From Streptomyces massasporeus (GTDB lineage Bacteria; Actinomycetota; Actinomycetes; Streptomycetales; Streptomycetaceae), in NCBI RefSeq assembly GCF_014648995.1, contig NZ_BMSE01000029.1:25581-89580 (forward strand): a stretch of DNA of 64,000 nucleotides, read 5' to 3'. Made by a program: the position numbers and the translations under genes. Numbering within the stretch: position 1 is the first letter of the stretch; every line of letters starts with the position of its first letter. Below, in pieces: positions 25,736 to 34,105 of this stretch. Under the pieces are notes generated by a model, which made no database searches, was not told where the DNA came from, and saw only the letters and a program-made list of their open reading frames with translations.

Positions 25736-27001
25736 ATGAGTTCGCCAGCCACTTCCAGCGACCGCGAGAAGGTCGTCTCCAAACTGCCGGGATGGCTCCG
25801 GCAGAACCTCAAAATCAGAGCCGCCCAGTACGGCATCGAGATTCAGGCCGCCGTCGAGCAGGGCATCACCGACTGGTGCAGCCTTGCCTCCACGCCTGCC
25901 ACCATCGACACCGCCGGCGCCGACTCCTTCTCCACCTTCCTGCCCCCCGGGCAGTGGGAGGAGTTCCGTCAGATCGCCGCGGACCGGCGTGTCTCCCTCA
26001 TCCAGGGCCTGGCCCAGTCCGTCCAGCTATGGCTCGACGCCAACCCCGCCCCAGAAGTCGAGCGACCCACCATCACCCGCCGCATCGTCGTCTGCAACCA
26101 GAAGGGCGGAGTCGGCAAGACCGCCGTCACCGCCGGACTGGGCGAGGCCCTGGCCGAAGACCCCAACCGCCTCCACCCCGTACGCGTCGCCAAAGCCCTC
26201 ACAAAGGCCCTACGCGCCAGCGAAACGCACAACGAGGATCCCGAGTCGGGAGCCGACCCGCTCGACATTGAGAACCTGCCCGGCCTGGGGCTACGAGTAC
26301 TTCTCGTCGACTTTGACCCGCAGTGCCACCTCACCAATCAACTGGGCGGCAGCCCATTGCCGTTGAATGGCGACAGCCTCACCAACCACATGGCGGGCGA
26401 CCCCAAGGGCGACCTGCGTGACCTCATCATCTCCGTCGATGACGACAGTTTCGACGGCCGCCTCCACCTCCTGCCCGCCTGCAACGACGCCTTCCTGCTC
26501 GACGTTCGCCTCTCCGCAGTACGCGCCCGGGAAGCCGCGCTCGAGCGAGCCCTTGCCCCACTCGAAGCTGATTACGACGTAATCATCGTCGACTGCCCGC
26601 CCAGCCTCGGCCTCAGCATGGACGCCGCCGCCTACTACGGCCGCCGCCGCGACGGCGAGAAGCCCGGCCAGTCCGGAGCCCTCATCGTCGTCCAAGCCGA
26701 AGACAGCTCCGCCGACGCCTACGAGCTGCTCACCACCCAGATCGACGACCTGCGCAGCGATCTCCAAGTCGACATCGACTACCTCGGCATCGTCGTCAAC
26801 CTCTACGACTCCCGCCGCGGATACATCGCAACCTCCTCGCTGCAGGGGTGGGTGGACATAAAGGATCCGCGAGTCGTCGGCCTCATTGGCGACCTCAAGG
26901 AACAGAAGGAAGCAGTGCGCGTAAAGAAGCCCCTACTGTCCTACGCACCCAAGTCCCAGCAGGCCGTCGGCATGCGCGCCCTGGCAAGGGAGGTCTCGTG
27001 A
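25736..27001 (+). CDS. parA: ParA partition ATPase with an N-terminal DNA-binding extension
   Basis: The C-terminal part is a Walker-type partition ATPase: NQKGGVGKTA near residue 122 (deviant Walker A), VLLVDFDPQCHLTNQLG, and DYDVIIVDCPPSLGLSMDAA (Walker B). Known partner proteins use this ATPase to position plasmid copies. The first 110 or so residues look like two ribbon-helix-helix units in tandem (KLPGWLRQNLKIRAAQYGIE and FLPPGQWEEFRQIAADRRVS). They probably bind DNA and autoregulate the operon. The ATG at 25736 is preferred; 25724 is possible. parB overlaps the stop. A copy of the palindromic site lies inside the gene at 26569-26585. Confidence 0.9.
   Translation: MSSPATSSDREKVVSKLPGWLRQNLKIRAAQYGIEIQAAVEQGITDWCSLASTPATIDTAGADSFSTFLPPGQWEEFRQIAADRRVSLIQGLAQSVQLWLDANPAPEVERPTITRRIVVCNQKGGVGKTAVTAGLGEALAEDPNRLHPVRVAKALTKALRASETHNEDPESGADPLDIENLPGLGLRVLLVDFDPQCHLTNQLGGSPLPLNGDSLTNHMAGDPKGDLRDLIISVDDDSFDGRLHLLPACNDAFLLDVRLSAVRAREAALERALAPLEADYDVIIVDCPPSLGLSMDAAAYYGRRRDGEKPGQSGALIVVQAEDSSADAYELLTTQIDDLRSDLQVDIDYLGIVVNLYDSRRGYIATSSLQGWVDIKDPRVVGLIGDLKEQKEAVRVKKPLLSYAPKSQQAVGMRALAREVS
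26569..26585. repeat. partition-region palindrome, copy 6, inside parA
   Basis: TGATTACGACGTAATCA lies in frame within the codons for A-D-Y-D-V-I-I. It uses GAT and GTA, codons rarely chosen elsewhere in this GC-rich gene, as if the DNA site were selected. It is the only copy seen within a coding region. Confidence 0.7.
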
Positions 27002-28149
27002 GCAAGGCCGACCAGCTGGGCTCCGGCCGATTCGGCGGAACGGTGCGCACGGTCAGCGCCCGCCGCCAGGCCGTCGCCGCCGCAACAGGAGTTCCCACCG
27101 AGGGTATCGCCCCTCCCACCGAGCTCCCCGTCCACCGGATCAGTCCTAACCCCGATAACCCCCGCTCTACTCTCGGGGACCTCACCGACCTCGCGGGCAG
27201 TCTCAAGACCCACGGTCAGAAGCAGGCCATCACGGTCATGAACCGCGATGCCTACGTCAAGATCAACCCGGAACGCGAGACCGACCTCGAGCACGACACC
27301 ACCTACGTCGTGATCGACGGCAGCAGCCGCCTCGCTGCTGCCCGCGAGGCCGGCCTCGCCACGGTCAAGGTCATGGTGAGCGACGAGCAGGGGACTACCC
27401 CCGAGGAACTGCTGGAATCCGCTCTCGTCGCCAACATCCACCGCCAGGACCTCGAAGAACTCGACGAAGCCCGCGCCCTCCAGCGTTTGTTGGAGATCCA
27501 TGGCAGCCAGCGCGCCTTGGCCAAGCGCCTCCACCGCTCCCAGGGCTGGATCTCCCAGCGCCTGGCTCTCCTGAAGCTGACTCCTGAACTCCAAGCCCGT
27601 ATCGGTCAGGAACCCATCGACCTGCTGCGCGCGGTCGGCAGCAAACCCGTCGAAGAGCAGACAGGCGCTTTTGAAGAGCTCAAAGCAGAGCGCGTAGCAA
27701 AGGAAGAGAAGGCACGCTCATCGAAGCACGCAGCGCCACCAGTTGCAGCCGATGCCGGCCGGGACGAGCCGACGGACCAACTAACCACCCCTGACAGCGG
27801 CGCAATCAGCCGCACGACTCAAGAGCCCTCGTCAGCCGACAGCCAGGTGAAGGCCTCAAGCTCCGACGCCGAGCTGGTCCAAGAGTCGCCAGCGTCGGAG
27901 GCGATCCCCGAACCTCGCGCTGATCCCCGTCCCCCTAAGACCAACGTGAGCGAGGAGCAGGCAGCCCGCCGAGTGCCGTTCGACAGGCCCGGTGAACTCG
28001 CGATGCTGCTGGACGTGAGGATGGAGAACGATGACGCCTTCTTCGCACTCGTCGAACTCTTGAACCGCAAGGCCCTCGAGCGAGACCCGGGCCGACTTAG
28101 CGAACTGGCAAGGTCATTCGCCGAGCAAGCCGCCCAACCTCCCGGCTGA
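26998..28149 (+). CDS. parB: ParB-type partition protein
   Basis: The 383-residue protein has an N-terminal ParB/Srx-type domain: LPVHRISPNPDNPRSTLGDL, VIDGSSRLAAAREAGL and the arginine patch ESALVANIHRQDLEELDEAR. A helix-turn-helix follows (GSQRALAKRLHRSQGWISQR near residues 175-195). Then come a long disordered acidic stretch (about 225-320) and a C-terminal helical domain probably for dimerisation. Chromosomal ParB proteins bind GTTTCACGTGAAAC, which I do not see here. This protein more likely binds the palindromes around it. GTG 26998 overlaps the parA stop (GTGA). Confidence 0.9.
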   Translation: MSKADQLGSGRFGGTVRTVSARRQAVAAATGVPTEGIAPPTELPVHRISPNPDNPRSTLGDLTDLAGSLKTHGQKQAITVMNRDAYVKINPERETDLEHDTTYVVIDGSSRLAAAREAGLATVKVMVSDEQGTTPEELLESALVANIHRQDLEELDEARALQRLLEIHGSQRALAKRLHRSQGWISQRLALLKLTPELQARIGQEPIDLLRAVGSKPVEEQTGAFEELKAERVAKEEKARSSKHAAPPVAADAGRDEPTDQLTTPDSGAISRTTQEPSSADSQVKASSSDAELVQESPASEAIPEPRADPRPPKTNVSEEQAARRVPFDRPGELAMLLDVRMENDDAFFALVELLNRKALERDPGRLSELARSFAEQAAQPPG

Positions 28150-28170
28150 CCGGTCCGGCCCTCTGCGTGT

Positions 28171-28206
28171 AGACGTGCCCCGTCGTGCGAGGGATGGGGC
28201 ACGTCT
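28171..28206 (+). terminator. terminator after parB
   Basis: AGACGTGCCCC (28171-28181) pairs perfectly with GGGGCACGTCT (28196-28206), 21 bases after the parB stop. Confidence 0.8.
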
Positions 28207-28463
28207 GGAAGATTCGGCGAAATCAGTTGCTGCACGGGCCGGTCTTTGGACAGGCCCGCTCACAAGCCTTTCAGCGATCACGCGCCGGCCGGGCAGGGCG
28301 CCTCCCGCGCCTGTCGTCCGTGCCAGAGGTTCGCCCGAACGAACCCTCCGAGCGCAGCAGATCCGTTTGCTGCGGTTCGACGAGAGGGACAGGGCCGACG
28401 TGTCTGCCGAGAGAGGCAGAGCGCAGAATCGCTCCTGACGAAAAACCTGACGCCACGTCACTG

Positions 28464-28811
28464 ATGCGAGGCAACACACGCATCCAACTAGAAAGCCATG
28501 CAGTTTCCGGCGCCTCCAGCGCCGCAATAGGACGTCGTCTCAGGTGGCGCTGCACCAGTAGCAGCAGTGGGCCGTCGATCTTCATCGAACTCGCCGACGA
28601 ACGGGACTGTCCGGAGATCGTCGTGGAGGACGAATCGGGATCCATGGTCACCGTCCAGGTGCCGCTCGGGCCGCCGGACGACTGGATTGCTGATCATCAA
28701 CAGCGTCTGCAGCAGGTGGAGCGACCCTTGACTCGCCCACTAAGACTCCGCCGACCTCTGCCGCTCGAGACCCGCAGCATCCATTCTCGAGGGTATGCCG
28801 CCTTCCACTGA
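28464..28811 (+). CDS. weakly supported hypothetical protein
   Basis: From ATG 28464 the frame gives 115 residues. Its middle (SIFIELADERDCPEIVVEDE, SGSMVTVQVPLGPPDDW) looks like real protein, but the flanks look poor and no ribosome binding site is clear. It overlaps the next start by 17 bases. It may be a decayed gene. Confidence 0.3.
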   Translation: MRGNTRIQLESHAVSGASSAAIGRRLRWRCTSSSSGPSIFIELADERDCPEIVVEDESGSMVTVQVPLGPPDDWIADHQQRLQQVERPLTRPLRLRRPLPLETRSIHSRGYAAFH

Positions 28812-29115
28812 AGTCCTCGAACTGTGCCGGGCAACGTTCCCTCCGGAGTCACTTGATCTCGCCCCTCGCACCCTGGAAACCTACGACGCTGAGCAGGCTG
28901 ATCGAGTACATCGGATCGCAATCCAGCTGAGTGAGGGGAAGCTGAACCGGCTGGCCTGGTGGTTGGACGGCGCAGAGGAGAATCTGGAGACGTTCCTCTG
29001 GTACGGGAAAAATCCTCAAGAAAGCGTCCGGCCAGAGACACGAGCGTTCGCGGTGGACTTCATGAATGCTTTCGCTGACAAGCACCGGCTGAAGCCACCG
29101 CAGTCTTCGAGCTGA
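28795..29115 (+). CDS. hypothetical protein
   Basis: The 106-residue helical protein (MPPSTEVLELCRATFPPESL) has good codon statistics and a GAGGGT sequence just before ATG 28795. No family is recognised. It is the last gene before the long inverted repeat at 29180. Confidence 0.6.
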   Translation: MPPSTEVLELCRATFPPESLDLAPRTLETYDAEQADRVHRIAIQLSEGKLNRLAWWLDGAEENLETFLWYGKNPQESVRPETRAFAVDFMNAFADKHRLKPPQSSS

Positions 29116-29179
29116 GCGGGGCCGTCTCTGGGCCGTCCGAGAGCGCTCAAACGAGGACCAACGCTGACAACCACCGACA

Positions 29180-29276
29180 GCTAAGTGCGTTGTGGCAAAG
29201 GGAGTCCCTGTTCGATGAGCAGGGGCTTCTTCGCGTGCGGAGCATGACTGCGAGGGGGTAGGGGCAGGCAGCGGAC
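29180..29276. repeat. left long inverted repeat
   Basis: This arm is roughly 80% identical by eye to the reverse complement of 32381-32478. It starts GCTAAGTGCGTTGTGGCAAA and ends GGGGCAGGCAGCGGACGG. Confidence 0.75.
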
Positions 29277-29303
29277 GGCTTGCTGTTGATCGAGGAGGGT
29301 GCG

Positions 29304-29517
29304 ATGCCGTCGGTGCTGAGGTTGATGGAACAGCGGGAGGCGCGGGCAAGGCAGGATCTGGAGTCCTGGACGGAGGTCCTGGAGCAGGCTCAGGCGGAGG
29401 TGGATGCCGCGCGGGGAGCGGGTCGAGCGGGCCCGGGTGGGGCGTGAGGAACTCGTGTCGGTGCTGGCCGAGGAGGGGCCCGGTGAGTACGCCGGTTCCC
29501 GTGCCGTCCGGTGGTGA
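29304..29517 (+). pseudogene. small coiled-coil protein gene, frameshifted
   Basis: ATG 29304 follows GAGGAGGGT and encodes MPSVLRLMEQREARARQDLE, a coiled coil. The frame fails near 29415, but the adjacent frame continues GERVERARVGREELVSVLAE to a stop at 29515-29517. Similar small coiled-coil genes lie next to transposase genes in actinobacteria, and it may be a passenger or helper gene of this element. Function unknown. Confidence 0.5.
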
Positions 29518-29569
29518 GACGGCTGCCGCCGTGGGGGCGGGCGGCTCCGGGGCGGGGCACGGCGAGAGG

Positions 29570-30217
29570 CCACGACCCACCTGCGGGCCAGGACGACAAA
29601 TCCGCGCCGGCCGTCGGATCGGCGCACGACTTCGACGTGCACTCCGTGGCGGGCGAACGCCTTCGCCAGCGCCGGGCCCTGGTAGGCACTGTCGACCCAC
29701 ACCAGGCTTCAGCTGCCGGCCCGGCTGGTCCATGAACGTCTCCAGCAGTGTGGGGGCGGCCTTGGAGTCGTGCACATCGGCCGCGGTCACGGTCACCTCC
29801 AGGAGCAGACCATCGGTGTCGGTGAGGATGTGGCGCTTGCGCCCGTCACGTGACTTGCCGCCGTCGTATCCGCGGCTGTCCTCGCCGACGGTCTCGGAGG
29901 CGTCCACCGACTGGCTGTCGATGATGCCCGCGCTGGGTTCGGTGTTGCGGCCTGAACGTTCCCTCGCCGTGTGGCGCAGGCGTTCGTGCAGCTCACGCAC
30001 GTAGTCGCAGGCCCGCCAGCGGCGGAAGAAGTCGTAGACCACCCGCCAGTACGGGAAGTCGACCGGCATGGCCATCCACTTCACGCCGTTGTCGACCAGG
30101 TAACGCACCGCGTCGAGTATCTCGCGGTGGCAGTACGCCTCCGGACGCCCGCCCTGCGTAGGAGCCAGGCCGGTACCGGCATCGCGGAGCGGACCTCGGC
30201 CCACTCCGCGTCCGTCA
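29570..30217 (-). pseudogene. IS5-family transposase, frameshifted and 3'-truncated
   Basis: Minus-strand blocks match the IS5 family: MTDAEWAEVRSAMPVPAWLL, then in another frame the insertion-sequence core (SAGIIDSQSVDASETVGEDS, RGYDGGKSRDGRKRHILTDT) with the first catalytic Asp. After a second frame change comes VWVDSAYQGPALAKAFARHG with the second Asp. Homology stops at VVLARRWVV near 29570, just before the catalytic Glu, and unrelated sequence follows. It has at least two frameshifts plus loss of the 3' end. Confidence 0.85.
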
Positions 30218-30483
30218 TGTCACTCGGATAGCACCGCGCCCGCTGTTCCGGAGCGATCGAACCGAACCTGTGTACGTAGCAGCCGCACCCAGGGGTGACC
30301 GTAGTGGACGCGGGTACAGCGGGGATGGTCAACTCGTCAGACAACGGGTCTCCTTGCTCGTGACCGGCCTCAACAACCACGTCACTACCAAGGGGCCTGC
30401 TTCTTCATGCCCACGACCACACTGGCATCTCTGCCCGAATGATCAACCGCCGCTCGAACAGTGTCCGGATTGCCGCAACGCTC

Positions 30484-31266
30484 TCAGTCGCTGCTCGCGG
30501 ACAGCAGGAGGTCGGCGATCCTGCCGGGATCGTCGGACATGGGTGAGTGTCCGCAGCCGGGCAGCTGGACATGGCGGGCTCCTGGCAGGAGTCGGGCTGC
30601 CCGGCGGGCCTGGTGCTGGGGTGTCAAAAGGTCCCGGGTGCCCCAGGCGACCGTGACCGGGACGCCGGGGGTGAAGCCGGTCAGCCGGTAGGTGCGTGCT
30701 GCTCGGCGGGTGGCTTTGAAGCCGGGCGCACGGGCCAGGTCTCGTAGAGCGGTGTCGGCTGCTTCCGGCGTCATCCGCCGGGGAGCCGCAACGAGTTGCC
30801 AGAACGTGAGCGTGCGGCCCAGGGGGCTGCTGGTCACCCGTGCCGTGCGAGAGCCGAGGCTCTCTGCCATCGTGCGCGCGATCCGGAGCGAGCCGAGGGC
30901 GTAGGCGGCCTCGGGGCGGGTCCACAGGCCGATCGGGGACAGGGCGACGGCGCTGCCTACCACGCCGGTCCGTGCGAGTTCGAGTGCAACGGCTCCTCCG
31001 AGCGAGTTGCCGACGACGGGCGGGCGTGTGAGGCCGACCGCGGAGAACCACGTGGCGACCTCGGTGGCGAGTGCCTGGACTGTAGGGGCGATGCCACCTG
31101 GCAGGGGTGGACTGTCGCCGAATCCTGGCAGGTCGACGGCCACGACCTCGCGTTCGCGGATCAACAGCTCGATGACGGGCGCCCAGCCCTCCCGGTCCAG
31201 CTGCCGGATCACAACGAGTGGCGGCCCTGTGCCGCGGCGGCTACTGGCGAGCTGGATATCCGGCAT
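30484..31266 (-). CDS. alpha/beta hydrolase
   Basis: This 260-residue hydrolase has a full triad: S88 in VVGNSLGG, D212 in AWGTRDLL and H240 in PGCGHSP. The His-Gly oxyanion motif usually seen after the first strand is replaced by RQ (LVVIRQLDREGWAPVI), which is odd for the family and may change activity. The substrate is unknown. It lies inside the inverted-repeat segment, head-to-tail with the methyltransferase. Confidence 0.85.
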   Translation of the reverse strand: MPDIQLASSRRGTGPPLVVIRQLDREGWAPVIELLIREREVVAVDLPGFGDSPPLPGGIAPTVQALATEVATWFSAVGLTRPPVVGNSLGGAVALELARTGVVGSAVALSPIGLWTRPEAAYALGSLRIARTMAESLGSRTARVTSSPLGRTLTFWQLVAAPRRMTPEAADTALRDLARAPGFKATRRAARTYRLTGFTPGVPVTVAWGTRDLLTPQHQARRAARLLPGARHVQLPGCGHSPMSDDPGRIADLLLSASSD

Positions 31267-31503
31267 ATCGGAAGTGTAAGAGCATGATCAGCGGTCGCAC
31301 GAGCTGATGGGGCCGTCCGCGCAGCGACGGCCGGTCGACCCGGATGGCCAGTCGTGGTGCTTCTTCCAACGACCGGCCCTGAGGTATCGGGGCTGCCGGG
31401 AGTCGCCCATCGCCACGCGAGATATCCACCCGAGCCCAGCCGCGTATTTCAGCAGGTCAGCGAATTCCGTCGTTCCTCTCCTCTGCGCGGGCGCGTCCCT
31501 CGT

Positions 31504-32310
31504 TCAGGCCGCGGCACGGAAGACGTACGCCGCCATCGGGGCGGTGACCGGCCCCGGACCCAACCGTGCCGTCATCTCCTCGATGACGGTGGCCCGGACA
31601 GCCGGTCCGTCGCCGCGCTCCTCAATGGCCGCGCGCACTGGAGTCCCGGTGAGCTAGCCGGTGGCAAGGTCGGCGGTCGAAGCGGCCCGGCCCTGCAGCG
31701 TCAGCTCCTGCTCGTCCTCGACGGCGAACCCGGCGGCCGCCAGATCAGCGGCTACGACAGCGGGGTCGGCGTAGCCGTGCGGAACCGTCGGGAAGAACCG
31801 TGGCGGGTCGGCCGGAAAGGCCCGCTCCAGCCCAGCCTGAAGCGCGACTTCGAAGGCGTGCGTTCCGAGCGGGCCCCAGGTGTTGAACAGGAACCGGCCG
31901 CCCGGGGCCAGCACCCGATGAATCTCGGTGAAGGCCTCGATGCGGGCGGGGAAGAACATCACACCGAACTGGCAGACCACCAAGTCGAAGCCTCCGTCGG
32001 GGAACGGCAGTTGCTGCGCGTCGGCCTGCCGCCACACCGCGCCTGGAGCCTGGGCCGACCCGAAAGCGACCATGGCCTCGTTCAGGTCGGTGGCCGTCAC
32101 CTCGGCCGAGGGGGCCGCTTCCAGCAGGCCCGTTGTCAACACGCCAGTCCCTGCCGCGAGTTCAAGGATCAGCCGAGGACGAAGTGCCGCCGCCCGGGTG
32201 GCCAGGTCCTCGGCGAACGGCCGGAAGACCACTGGCACGAGGTACTGCTCATAGGCCGCCGGCATGGATTCGGACCATCGCCGCTCGGCATGAATTCCTG
32301 TCACCCCCAT
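31504..32310 (-). pseudogene. SAM-dependent methyltransferase with an in-frame amber stop
   Basis: The first 218 residues are a class I methyltransferase of the UbiE/small-molecule type: LILELAAGTGVLTTGLLEAA (SAM-binding motif I), VTATDLNEAM and VVCQFGVMFFP. The frame is stopped by TAG at 31654-31656. The same frame then continues for 49 more residues that fit the family C-terminus (LTGTPVRAAIEERG, RLGPGPVTAPMAAYVF) to TGA at 31504-31506, giving the normal length of about 268. The usual residue here is aromatic, so TAC to TAG is the likely change. It is either a nonsense mutation, a sequencing error or, less likely, readthrough. Substrate unknown. Confidence 0.8.
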
Positions 32311-32380
32311 GACGGTAGCGCCACGTCAAGAAACCTCACCCTTGCCGCGCCGCCACGCACCCCGGAGCTAAACCCATCCG

Positions 32381-32478
32381 TCGTCCGCTGCCTGCCCCTA
32401 CCCCGTCGTGGCCATGCCCGCACACGCAGAAGCCCTTGCTCATCGAACAGGGACTCCCTTTGTCACAATGCACTAAGC
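32381..32478. repeat. right long inverted repeat
   Basis: Counterpart of 29180-29276 in opposite orientation. It includes ACAGGGACTCCCTTTGTCAC and ends CACTAAGC. Confidence 0.75.
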
Positions 32479-32733
32479 CGCACAGCCGCAGGTCAGGACC
32501 CCGGCCCACCAGTTCTTCGATGTCGTTCAGGTGGTGCAGGGCATCTCTCAGTCAGGGCGCTGAAGTGGCTGGAGTTCAGTCGACGGACGGGAGCTCCAAG
32601 GCTGCTGAGGACGCCGACCGTTGTACGGGACGCTGTGTGACCCAGGCCAGCTGGTATGACCATTCCACTCACATGGGCGGCGCAACAAGGAAATCGCTAA
32701 GAGCGCCCCTGCCTCCACCGCTATCACCAGTAC

Positions 32734-33390
32734 ATGGTCAAAGCTGTGCTGCGCGGCCTGGCAGCCGCCCTCGTCGTCCTGTCCACCACCGTCTCCTCAC
32801 CCGCTCACGCTGCAGAGCCCCTGCCCCTGTCTGAAGCTGTCGCCCAGCTGCCCCTCGGCACAGAGTCCCGTGACGGCTACACCCGGGAGAGCTTCCGCCA
32901 CTGGAACGCCGGCGCCAACCCAACCGACGGATGCCACACACGCGCTGAGGTCCTCATCCACGAGGCCATCGAGCCGCCGACGCTTGGACCGAACTGCCGC
33001 CTGGAGGGCGGGCGCTGGCTGTCCTACTACGACGGCGTCGCGGTGACGTCGGCCTCCGGCTTGGACATCGACCACATGGTGCCCCTCGCTGAAGCATGGG
33101 ACAGCGGCGCATCAGCCTGGAGCGCGCAACGCCGAGAGCAGTACGCCAACGACCAGGGCCAGGAAGCCTCGCTCGTCGCCGTCACCGCCCGCTCCAACCG
33201 CAGCAAGTCCGACCAGGACCCGGCCCAGTGGCTCCCACCCGCCGCCGATGCGCACTGCCGCTACGCCGCGGAGTGGGTGGGCACCAAACTCCGCTGGGAT
33301 CTGGCAGCTGATGAAAGCGAGCTGGCTGCCCTGCGGGAGCTGACTGATACCTGCCCGAGCCAGACGGTGGAGTACGAAAGGGCGCCATAA
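32734..33390 (+). CDS. secreted HNH nuclease (DUF1524-like)
   Basis: The 218-residue product has a clear signal peptide (VKAVLRGLAAALVVLSTTVS, cleavage likely after AHA). An extracellular nuclease domain follows with GLDIDHMVPLAEAWDSGAS, the Asp-His of the HNH site, then RSNRSKSDQDPAQWLP and the C-terminal Cys pair region. Exported members of this family in Streptomyces are annotated as HNH endonucleases. It is the second of three secreted nucleases in the window. No immunity gene is adjacent, as expected for an enzyme acting outside the cell. Confidence 0.85.
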   Translation: MVKAVLRGLAAALVVLSTTVSSPAHAAEPLPLSEAVAQLPLGTESRDGYTRESFRHWNAGANPTDGCHTRAEVLIHEAIEPPTLGPNCRLEGGRWLSYYDGVAVTSASGLDIDHMVPLAEAWDSGASAWSAQRREQYANDQGQEASLVAVTARSNRSKSDQDPAQWLPPAADAHCRYAAEWVGTKLRWDLAADESELAALRELTDTCPSQTVEYERAP

Positions 33391-33486
33391 GAGCGGAGCA
33401 GTGCACAGACTCCAGTATCTGGTCCGGTGCGGCGAGCCGCCTTCGACCTTCGAGGTGAGTGGCCGGACCGGGCCGGGGGACTATTA

Positions 33487-33684
33487 GCTGAGGGGTTGGC
33501 GCGAGTCCGGGTGGCAGCGCAGTCGTACGCCGGGCTCGCCGGGGTCCTGGGTCGGTCTGTCGGCGCGATGGCCTACCGGCCATCAGGCAGCTCTTGGATG
33601 GCGAGTGTGATCTGGTCGTCTGCGCTGGACCTCGACTAGGGCCTGACCTAGTTGCGCAAAGTGCCCTTCGGTGATCGGCCTCAT
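33487..33684 (-). pseudogene. decayed second copy of the DUF6207 gene
   Basis: Minus-strand sequence from ATG 33684 begins MRPITEGHFAQLGQALVEVQ, like the intact gene at 36420, then loses frame after about 20 codons. Matching DNA continues to the GEPGVRLRC-like end near 33490. About 60 bases upstream of the start are also conserved between the copies (GGTGAGGTTCTGT against GCTGAGGTTCTGT). The rest of 33391-34105 holds no supported gene. Confidence 0.65.
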
Positions 33685-34105
33685 GCAGGGATCGCGTGCG
33701 GTCGGCCGGTGAGGTTCTGTGCTCCTGCGGTCTTCAGCCCGTGTTGCCGGCCGGTCCGAGACGACAAGAGTTGCATCGCAGATTTGCGTCCGATTGGAGG
33801 TGGCCGGTCCCCTCCGCCGAGATACCGTTTCGAGCCGCCCAGGTAGTCACATATGGCCAGCCTTTGGCCCCTTGCAGGAGACGCGGGCAAGCCTAGAGAC
33901 GTGCCACCAGGCGAAACATTGTCAATGCCACCGGAGCCGAGCGTCTTGCGTGCGCGGCATGCCGCCACCCAGAGTGCTCCTTTCCTCTGTACAGGTGGCC
34001 GAACTTGTGAAGTGAGCCTGCAAACCATGGCGTTGGCCATAGCTCACTTGTTCTAGCTTTGATGGGGTGATCTTCCCGTTCACCAGATATGGGAGGACCC
34101 TCGCG

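Larger units (their letters stand above)
29180..32478. mobile_element. inverted-repeat-bounded composite segment with transposase remnants and cargo
   Basis: Nearly 100-bp imperfect inverted repeats (29180-29276 and 32381-32478) flank a 3.3-kb segment. It holds a small coiled-coil pseudogene, a broken IS5-family transposase, an alpha/beta hydrolase and a methyltransferase with an amber stop. The repeats share identical blocks such as AAAGGGAGTCCCTGTTCGAT. The arrangement suggests two ends of related insertion sequences in opposite orientation enclosing cargo. I could not identify a target-site duplication, and the element is probably immobile now. Confidence 0.6.
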
